A stretch of DNA of 64,000 nucleotides from Candidatus Zhuqueibacterota bacterium (GTDB lineage Bacteria; Zhuqueibacterota; Zhuqueibacteria; Residuimicrobiales; Oceaniaggregativiventaceae). The stretch is from positions 1-64,000 of the forward strand of contig WJME01000001.1 in assembly GCA_014728115.1 (NCBI GenBank). Direction: 5' to 3'. Positions 59,223-64,000 of the stretch are shown piece after piece (the stretch's first letter is position 1; every line of letters begins with the position of its first letter). A program made the position numbers and the translations under genes. The notes beneath the pieces were generated by a model. It was not told the origin of the DNA, ran no database searches, and saw only the letters and a program-made list of their open reading frames with translations.

Positions 59223-60449
59223 ATGAAGTACAAACTCAAGACGATGCTCGTAGCCCTGATTCTTGCTTTTTCGCTTTATGCCCAGGAATCAAAACTCATC
59301 GAGCTTGTAGAAAGCATCCCTTCCGAAACCGAACTCGATATGCCAGACATCCGGAACACCCAGGATGTCATGCTGGAGATGATCAACCAGGCCGACAGAT
59401 ATATAGATATTGAAACATTTTATATCAGCGAAAAGCCTGAATCCATGCTTTCTCCCATACTCTCTGCCTTGACAGCGGCTGCTGAAAGAGAGGTAAAAAT
59501 TCGTATCATCTCGGATGCTGTTTTTTATGAAAAATACCCGGAAACGCTGGATGCCCTAAATAAAAAAGCAAATATCGAGGTCCGCATCATAGATTTCAAT
59601 GAAATCGCCGGTGGCGTCATGCACGCCAAGTACTTTGTCGTGGATCGGCGTTATCTCTTTTTAGGAAGTCAGAATTGGGACTGGCGGTCCCTGGAACACA
59701 TCCATGAGCTCGGGGTACGAGTTCATGATCATGTGCTGAGTTTGGCTTTTACGAGGCTGTTCAATATGGATTGGAAGCTGGCTCAGCAACCAAAAAAACA
59801 ACCTGTACTAGAAAAAAACCTCACACTAACACCTATCGAACTGCTCGATAAAGACCGAACAGTTAAGGTTCTTCCCCTGTTTACTCCTGAAAATTTAATG
59901 CCCTATTCCAATCTATGGACGGAAAAACACTTGCTGGATCTGATACAGTATGCCAAAGAATTTATCTCTCTTCAGCTATTGACCTATTCGCCAACCACAA
60001 AATCCGGTAGTTTTTACCCCCCCTTTCATCAGGCATTGATCGATGCAGCAGGTCGCGGGGTAAAGGTAAGACTCTTGATCTCTGATTGGAGCAAGCGCAA
60101 GCCCATGATAGACTATCTCAAAAATCTGGCAATGATTGAAAACATTGAGATCAGATTATCGACGATTCCCGAATCGTCCAAGGGACACATTCCCTATGCA
60201 CGCGTAGATCATTGCAAGTATATGGTCGTTGATAATGAGAGATTCTGGATCGGAAGTGCAAACTGGAGCCACAGCTATTTTCACCAGTCGCGTAATGCAG
60301 GATTGTTGGTTATCGATGCGCTTACCAGTCGTAATGTTGAAGCTTTTTTCCTAAATGCCTGGCAAAGCCCTTATGCTTATCCTGTGGATCCCAAAACCGA
60401 CTATGTTCCCCCCATAATAGGTGAGAAAACCCATCAGGAAAGTCACTAA
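59223..60449 (+). CDS. Exported phospholipase D-like (HKD) protein
   Basis: 408 residues. Signal peptide (MKYKLKTMLVALILAFSLYAQ). Two HKD motifs: HAKYFVVDRRYLFLGSQNW near 134 and HCKYMVVDNERFWIGSANW near 330, both complete, so one active site is formed from two halves. Family members are phospholipases, phosphatidylserine/cardiolipin synthases or nucleases; the secreted form with this GSQNW/GSANW type could be any of them. AAAGGAG precedes the ATG. It lies 27 bases behind rtcB, but a periplasmic protein is unlikely to act on the same RNA directly. Confidence 0.88.
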   Translation: MKYKLKTMLVALILAFSLYAQESKLIELVESIPSETELDMPDIRNTQDVMLEMINQADRYIDIETFYISEKPESMLSPILSALTAAAEREVKIRIISDAVFYEKYPETLDALNKKANIEVRIIDFNEIAGGVMHAKYFVVDRRYLFLGSQNWDWRSLEHIHELGVRVHDHVLSLAFTRLFNMDWKLAQQPKKQPVLEKNLTLTPIELLDKDRTVKVLPLFTPENLMPYSNLWTEKHLLDLIQYAKEFISLQLLTYSPTTKSGSFYPPFHQALIDAAGRGVKVRLLISDWSKRKPMIDYLKNLAMIENIEIRLSTIPESSKGHIPYARVDHCKYMVVDNERFWIGSANWSHSYFHQSRNAGLLVIDALTSRNVEAFFLNAWQSPYAYPVDPKTDYVPPIIGEKTHQESH

Positions 60450-60486
60450 ATGTCGTTCATACCTGCCTGGTCAAAACAGCAACATG

Positions 60487-60918
60487 TCATGAGCCCTGGT
60501 CGTTCCCTTGATCCTGGTTATCAACTGTTAGATCGCTCTCTTGCGCCGGGGCATTTGCCTCTTCGGCTTGATGCAGAGTCTGAATTGACAGGGCATTGAT
60601 TTGTACGGGAAAATGTCCTTTTGCAGGGTCTGCGTTGGGCATTGATTGTAATTCTCCGGAGATAAAAACCGGATGATCTTTTTTCAGCGTACGCGTGCAT
60701 TCAATAGCCTGCTGAGCCCAAACAACGACACTGATTTGACACGCCTTTCTCTCCTCAGTCTCTTTGGTATCCGGCACTGTCTCGATAACGAAATTAGTGA
60801 CAGGTACCCCTCTCTTTGTATACCGAAGAGGGGGATCATGTGTCAATTTGCCGGCGATATAAACACGATTGAGCAATGGAAAAGCAAAAGATTTATCTTC
60901 GTGCGATTGTTCTGTCAC
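60487..60918 (-). CDS. ssb: Single-stranded DNA-binding protein
   Basis: 143 residues. OB-fold of the SSB family: LNRVYIAGKLTHDPPLRYTKRGVPVTNFVIET, then ISVVVWAQQAIECTRTLKKDHPVFISGELQS, and an acidic, Gln/Asn-rich C-terminal tail. The usual last residues DDDIPF are missing (ends DQGNDQGS), so partner binding through the tail is doubtful; a second, housekeeping SSB elsewhere is likely. Start GTG 60918 has AGGAG six bases before it and overlaps the NUDIX stop (GTGA). Confidence 0.88.
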   Translation of the reverse strand: MTEQSHEDKSFAFPLLNRVYIAGKLTHDPPLRYTKRGVPVTNFVIETVPDTKETEERKACQISVVVWAQQAIECTRTLKKDHPVFISGELQSMPNADPAKGHFPVQINALSIQTLHQAEEANAPAQESDLTVDNQDQGNDQGS

Positions 60919-61673
60919 GATGCTCTCCTAACGTAATCTTTATAAAAATGCAATGCTGCCAACGCAGAAGGGCTAATATGATTGATGTTTTCAACGGTCC
61001 AATCCTCAAGCTCATTAACGGCTAATGACCAAAGCTTGCTGAATTCGAATTTATCTTTGGAATTCTTTGCCTCGATCAAAATATCCCTTCGATTGATCTC
61101 ACAATTGGCCAGAAAAAGCAATTCGGGCTTGAATGTCTGCATGGTTTCGATCAGGCCCATACAGGTTAATTGACTGATTTCAAACGATAAGGCAAGCTCT
61201 TCATGTAACTCTCTGGATATGTCTGCAAAGGGATCTGGTATTTGATCACTCACAGGCAAATCAACATGTCCACCAGGGACATCCCAGTACCCCGGATATT
61301 CACCGACATGGACGCTATTTTGCATCATGAAAATATAGTCATCACTGCTGACAACGATAGCACTCACTCCAAGGGCCCGGCTGAGATACTCTTTTCCCCA
61401 TTTAAAAATGATATTCTCTGCATGGGCATGACTGTACAAAAGAGATTTATAATCAGTGATACTCAGTAAAAGATGCAATCCGTTTTTTCCGGCCCATCGA
61501 TCCAAACGCACCAGCTCGCCATTATATAGCCACTCTTTATCGAGTGTTTTCCAGTAACATTTCTGAGCCCGGTCCAACTCTGGAGGCAGATCTTGTTTTG
61601 TTTTAGACCATGAGATGGTCAAAGATTCTTTTTGCATTAAAGAACGCCACAAAACCCTATAGGGCAAACTCAA
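60915..61673 (-). CDS. NUDIX hydrolase-domain protein
   Basis: 252 residues. A NUDIX box in the second half: GYWDVPGGHVDLP, then a few extra residues, DISRELHEELALSFE (Arg-Glu-x2-Glu-Glu core). The first 90 residues are a separate alpha/beta region without a motif I know. It would hydrolyse a nucleoside diphosphate derivative; with the insertion in the box the substrate is not predictable. Start TTG 61673 is supported by GAAGGAG seven bases upstream inside the MGMT gene and by a 4-base overlap with the MGMT stop. Operon with MGMT and SSB points to DNA or nucleotide-pool maintenance. Confidence 0.85.
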   Translation of the reverse strand: MSLPYRVLWRSLMQKESLTISWSKTKQDLPPELDRAQKCYWKTLDKEWLYNGELVRLDRWAGKNGLHLLLSITDYKSLLYSHAHAENIIFKWGKEYLSRALGVSAIVVSSDDYIFMMQNSVHVGEYPGYWDVPGGHVDLPVSDQIPDPFADISRELHEELALSFEISQLTCMGLIETMQTFKPELLFLANCEINRRDILIEAKNSKDKFEFSKLWSLAVNELEDWTVENINHISPSALAALHFYKDYVRRAS

Positions 61674-62152
61674 ACGGATACTCCTTCTATTGATAGCAAG
61701 GCTCGTTTGATTTCTACTCCTGCACTATAGCCACCGAGTTTATGATCTGCAGCCACAACTCGATGACAAGGGATAATAATCGGTAAAGGATTCGCTCCAT
61801 TTGCCTGACCTATGGCTCTCTGAGATCCTGGCTTGCCTATTGAGCGTGCAATCTCACCATAGGATCTTGTCTGTCCATATGGTATTTTCCGCAAATAATC
61901 CCAAACTGTCCGTTGAAAAGGCGTTCCTGACCGGATATCCAGCGGAACATCAAAGTCAACCTCTTTGCCTTGAAAATAGTCATCTAGTTGATGATAAATC
62001 GAAACGTATTGGGTGCTAAACATATCATTTGTAGAATAGTCTAAAGTGTCGAGATCAAAATCTTTTTGAAGAAAAGATATTTCTGCAAGTCCTCGATCAC
62101 TCGCTTTGAGCAGAATGGGATACTCAAATCCTTGATAAAGACCCAAAACCAT
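61670..62152 (-). CDS. Methylated-DNA--protein-cysteine methyltransferase
   Basis: 160 residues. Repairs O6-alkylguanine by transferring the alkyl group to its own cysteine, seen in NPLPIIIPCHRVV (PCHRV). The preceding GTPFQRTVWDYLRKIPYGQTRSYGEIARSIGKPGSQRAIG is the DNA-binding helix-turn-helix with the arginine finger, and GGYSAGVEIKRALLSIE the end. Start ATG 62152 has GGAGGG just upstream and a 13-base gap to the NHL gene; the longer frame would overlap that gene. Coupled to the NUDIX gene. Confidence 0.94.
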   Translation of the reverse strand: MVLGLYQGFEYPILLKASDRGLAEISFLQKDFDLDTLDYSTNDMFSTQYVSIYHQLDDYFQGKEVDFDVPLDIRSGTPFQRTVWDYLRKIPYGQTRSYGEIARSIGKPGSQRAIGQANGANPLPIIIPCHRVVAADHKLGGYSAGVEIKRALLSIEGVSV

Positions 62153-62165
62153 TTTACCCTCCTTC

Positions 62166-63404
62166 TCAGGGCTTTTTATCATCATCAGGAAGGTCGGATT
62201 CGGAAACGGAATACTGGAATCTCCGGATGCGATTTTGGCCCGATTCGACAACATAGACGATATTTTCACTCACCATTATGCCTCTTGGATTTTCGAATTC
62301 AGTCACAGCGAGGCCTTTATCACCCAGGGGCAACAAATTTCCAGCATTTTGACCGGAATTATCAAATTTCGAGACCGATTTGGAAGCAGCATCTATGACA
62401 AACAGATTTCCATTTTCATCCAGGGCCAGGTCATAAGGAGTTTCGAATCGATTTAAATCCATAATATCATGTTGATACAGCACATATGCCGGTGACCAGG
62501 TACCTTGAAATAATTTTTGGACTCTAAAATTTCCGCCCAGTTGTGAAAAATAAAGATTTCCGTCCCGATCAGTTAATAAACTGTACGGATCATCAGCTGT
62601 TCCTGCACCTGACCCAAATGAAACCGGATTCTTGATATAAAGTCCCCGATGTTGAAATAACATCGTTCCATTGGTCGTCATGACAATGCGTTGTGGGATC
62701 AATTGAATTTGTATGATCTTGTCATGGGTCGATTCAGAAATATATACATCAAATTGTCCATAAGGACCAGCGGTTACTCCATTAAATTGAGATCCACTCT
62801 CCTGAGCAACATATACGGGATAGATCTGCTTTACATTTTGTATGGCATTCGCATCGTTGCTGTAATTTAGCTCTTGTGGCTGTAGGCTCGTATTTCCCTG
62901 CGCCACCTGCAAAGAATATTCGAAAATGGTCATGGTAACGGTTTCTTGGGATTCGGTATCATAAAAAGTTCCGCTTTCTGCCACCTTGTCTATAGCGATG
63001 CTGTTGAGATATTGATTCCATCCGTATAATGTGTCACTTTGATTGGTCATAAATAAATTCAGACGGCTGTCAATAGCAAGGTTCTGCGGATGAGAAATTT
63101 GTAGAGATCCCATACCATCGCGATTGACGATATCTCCTGCTTTGGTCAGGGAGAGAATACGGTTATTGCCTTTATCAGCGAGAAAAATCAATCCATCGGG
63201 ACCAATGATAATATCCTGAGGCTGATTCAGAGAATATCCCAAATGTTCAGAATTCCACACAGGAAAGAGCTCGATATAGCTGGTATCATTGGCACCAAAA
63301 GAGGTGGTCGTTATATTCGGCACGGGTAAAGGGAGCTTTTCCTGATCGCAAGCCAGGCTCACAAACAGAGCGAAAAAAAGCGCTGTGTATAAAATTTTTT
63401 TCAT
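62166..63404 (-). CDS. NHL-repeat lipoprotein (beta-propeller)
   Basis: 412 residues. Lipobox VSLACDQ makes it an envelope lipoprotein. NHL-type propeller blades are visible: LNQPQDIIIGPDGLIFLADKGNNRILSLTK, ISHPQNLAIDSRLNLFMTNQ, TPYDLALDENGNLFVIDAASKSVSKFD, and ENPRGIMVSENIVYVVESGQNRIRRF. Such propellers bind peptides, sugars or other ligands. It starts three bases after the PorV-like stop, with no clear ribosome site, so it is translated by coupling. Joined with the PorV-like protein, a part in surface protein display is possible (inference). Confidence 0.88.
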   Translation of the reverse strand: MKKILYTALFFALFVSLACDQEKLPLPVPNITTTSFGANDTSYIELFPVWNSEHLGYSLNQPQDIIIGPDGLIFLADKGNNRILSLTKAGDIVNRDGMGSLQISHPQNLAIDSRLNLFMTNQSDTLYGWNQYLNSIAIDKVAESGTFYDTESQETVTMTIFEYSLQVAQGNTSLQPQELNYSNDANAIQNVKQIYPVYVAQESGSQFNGVTAGPYGQFDVYISESTHDKIIQIQLIPQRIVMTTNGTMLFQHRGLYIKNPVSFGSGAGTADDPYSLLTDRDGNLYFSQLGGNFRVQKLFQGTWSPAYVLYQHDIMDLNRFETPYDLALDENGNLFVIDAASKSVSKFDNSGQNAGNLLPLGDKGLAVTEFENPRGIMVSENIVYVVESGQNRIRRFQYSVSESDLPDDDKKP

Positions 63405-63407
63405 CGG

Positions 63408-64000
63408 TTAAAACTCTAGTCCAAATGTAATTTGTTGAGTCATTGACAGGTGATTATAATCTGCATAAGAATAATCGAATTTTAAAGCCTTGCCATATAA
63501 ATGCATCTGAAAACCGGCACCAAAAGTCCACTTGTTCTCATCCATATTGGCCCGATAGCCGGTTCGCAGAAAGAGATGTCGACGATATTGATATTCCAGG
63601 CCCATCACAAAATTTTCCTGATCATCCATGGGGTGGTTCATTTGTGCTGAGGCCAGAAAAACATGTTGACGAAATTTAAAAACATCCATTGCAGCTCCCA
63701 TCGTAAAGATGGTTGGCGGCGAAAAAGCCTGATAACCGGCTTCCCGGGTACCGACCTGTTCACGCCGCTCATAAGTCCCCTCGGGTCGCAGATCTGTTCC
63801 AAAGTTGGTCATCGAAGCCGCAATTCGCAAGGTTTTATAGCCGGTCCAGTAGTAGGTACCAAAATCAACCAGGAAATTATCCATGATTATTCCGGCCATA
63901 TCTTCACGTACATATTTCAGGGTGCCCCCAAAGGAAAAACGATCCGTCATACGCACAGAAGCGGACAGTCCGGTGACCAGGTCATTATAACTAAAATATT
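63408..64000 (-). CDS. PorV/PorQ-like outer-membrane barrel protein, C-terminal part
   Basis: 197 codons with the N-terminus beyond the right edge; the open frame continues through 64000 (codons reading YFSYNDLVTGLSASVRMTDRFSFGG). The strand pattern 'RMTDRFSFGGTLKYVREDM', then MDNFLVDFGTYYWTGYKTLRIAASMTNFGTDLRPEG, and the repeated aromatic ends (RHLFLRTGYRANM, LKFDYSYADYNHLSMTQQITFGLEF) are those of the PorV/PorQ/UPF0164 family: a beta-barrel ending in Phe. PorV shuttles type IX cargo to the sorting machinery in Bacteroidota. Here it may serve proteins such as the giant secreted protein with the NYPNPF tail. Confidence 0.8.
   Translation of the reverse strand, partial: YFSYNDLVTGLSASVRMTDRFSFGGTLKYVREDMAGIIMDNFLVDFGTYYWTGYKTLRIAASMTNFGTDLRPEGTYERREQVGTREAGYQAFSPPTIFTMGAAMDVFKFRQHVFLASAQMNHPMDDQENFVMGLEYQYRRHLFLRTGYRANMDENKWTFGAGFQMHLYGKALKFDYSYADYNHLSMTQQITFGLEF

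Noticed and set aside
1-64000. tRNA, rRNA, CRISPR or insertion-sequence features
   Set aside because: I saw no cloverleaf-like gene in the intergenic gaps, no regularly spaced repeats, no transposase frame and no terminal inverted repeats. A tRNA scan would be decisive; it was not run.

Overview
The window looks like chromosomal DNA of a bacterium of the Fibrobacterota-Chlorobiota-Bacteroidota (FCB) superphylum, most likely a deep lineage such as Calditrichota, KSB1 or Marinimicrobia. This is an inference from gene families only. The clues are a 1409-residue secreted protein ending in a type IX-secretion-style 'NYPNPF' tail, a PorV/PorQ-like protein at the right edge, an ECF sigma/anti-sigma/HEAT-repeat operon, a C-terminal 'DYVF' domain of the Bacteroidota kind, and a mix of anaerobic enzymes (NrdD/NrdG, lysine 2,3-aminomutase, YgiQ radical SAM). 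Genes are dense. No stretch over 300 bases lacks a gene, and I see no tRNA, rRNA, insertion sequence, prophage block or CRISPR array. Shine-Dalgarno sites of the AGGAG type are common, several genes appear to start with TTG or GTG, and TTGnnn-17-TAtAnT promoters recur.

Layout. 1-3986: edge of a glycine-zipper envelope protein, a long-chain acyl-CoA ligase, and a Tat-exported DUF362 / DUF6599-like pair. 4003-7869 (minus): operon of ECF sigma factor, zinc-finger anti-sigma factor and two HEAT-repeat exported proteins, with a candidate autoregulated ECF promoter. 8026-12261: DUF2179 membrane protein and an N-acetyl-beta-lysine (compatible solute) cluster, ablA - Na+/solute symporter - ablB. 12493-17646: FN3/TPR lipoprotein and the giant metalloprotease/sialidase-like secreted protein. 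17837-23043: KDPG aldolase, RecQ, dipeptidase, URO-D-family protein. 23127-23429: a short HesB/IscA-like gene interrupted in frame by one UGA at the conserved ligand cysteine and followed by a bacterial SECIS-like hairpin, hence a probable selenoprotein that ordinary gene callers would break. 23414-31744: GIY-YIG protein, YgiQ, a second acyl-CoA ligase, hexapeptide acyltransferase, DUF2961/GH172, MscS, and small proteins. 31792-39044: tail-fibre-like exported protein, anaerobic ribonucleotide reductase operon with its own redoxin, glycosyltransferase.

39181-41111: hflK-hflC. 41145-48332: two divergent operons (flavoprotein + SDR; GHMP kinase of the L-arabinokinase type + inositol-monophosphatase-like phosphatase + SDR + sugar nucleotidyltransferase) that look like an undescribed sugar or cyclitol oxidation/activation pathway. 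The second operon runs on into plsY, rnz and an EamA transporter. 50867-54668: HD-GYP protein, YjbQ, and an NtrC-type activator whose phospho-acceptor Asp is Glu. 54864-60449: gpmI, a shortened ApgM-like probable pseudoenzyme, archease, RtcB and a secreted phospholipase D-like protein. 60487-64000 (minus): PorV-like protein, NHL lipoprotein, MGMT, NUDIX protein and SSB, tightly packed.

Most notable are the HesB-like selenoprotein, the 41-48 kb sugar cluster, the decayed ApgM paralogue beside gpmI, and the degenerate receiver domain together with a hairpin that covers its own Shine-Dalgarno site.
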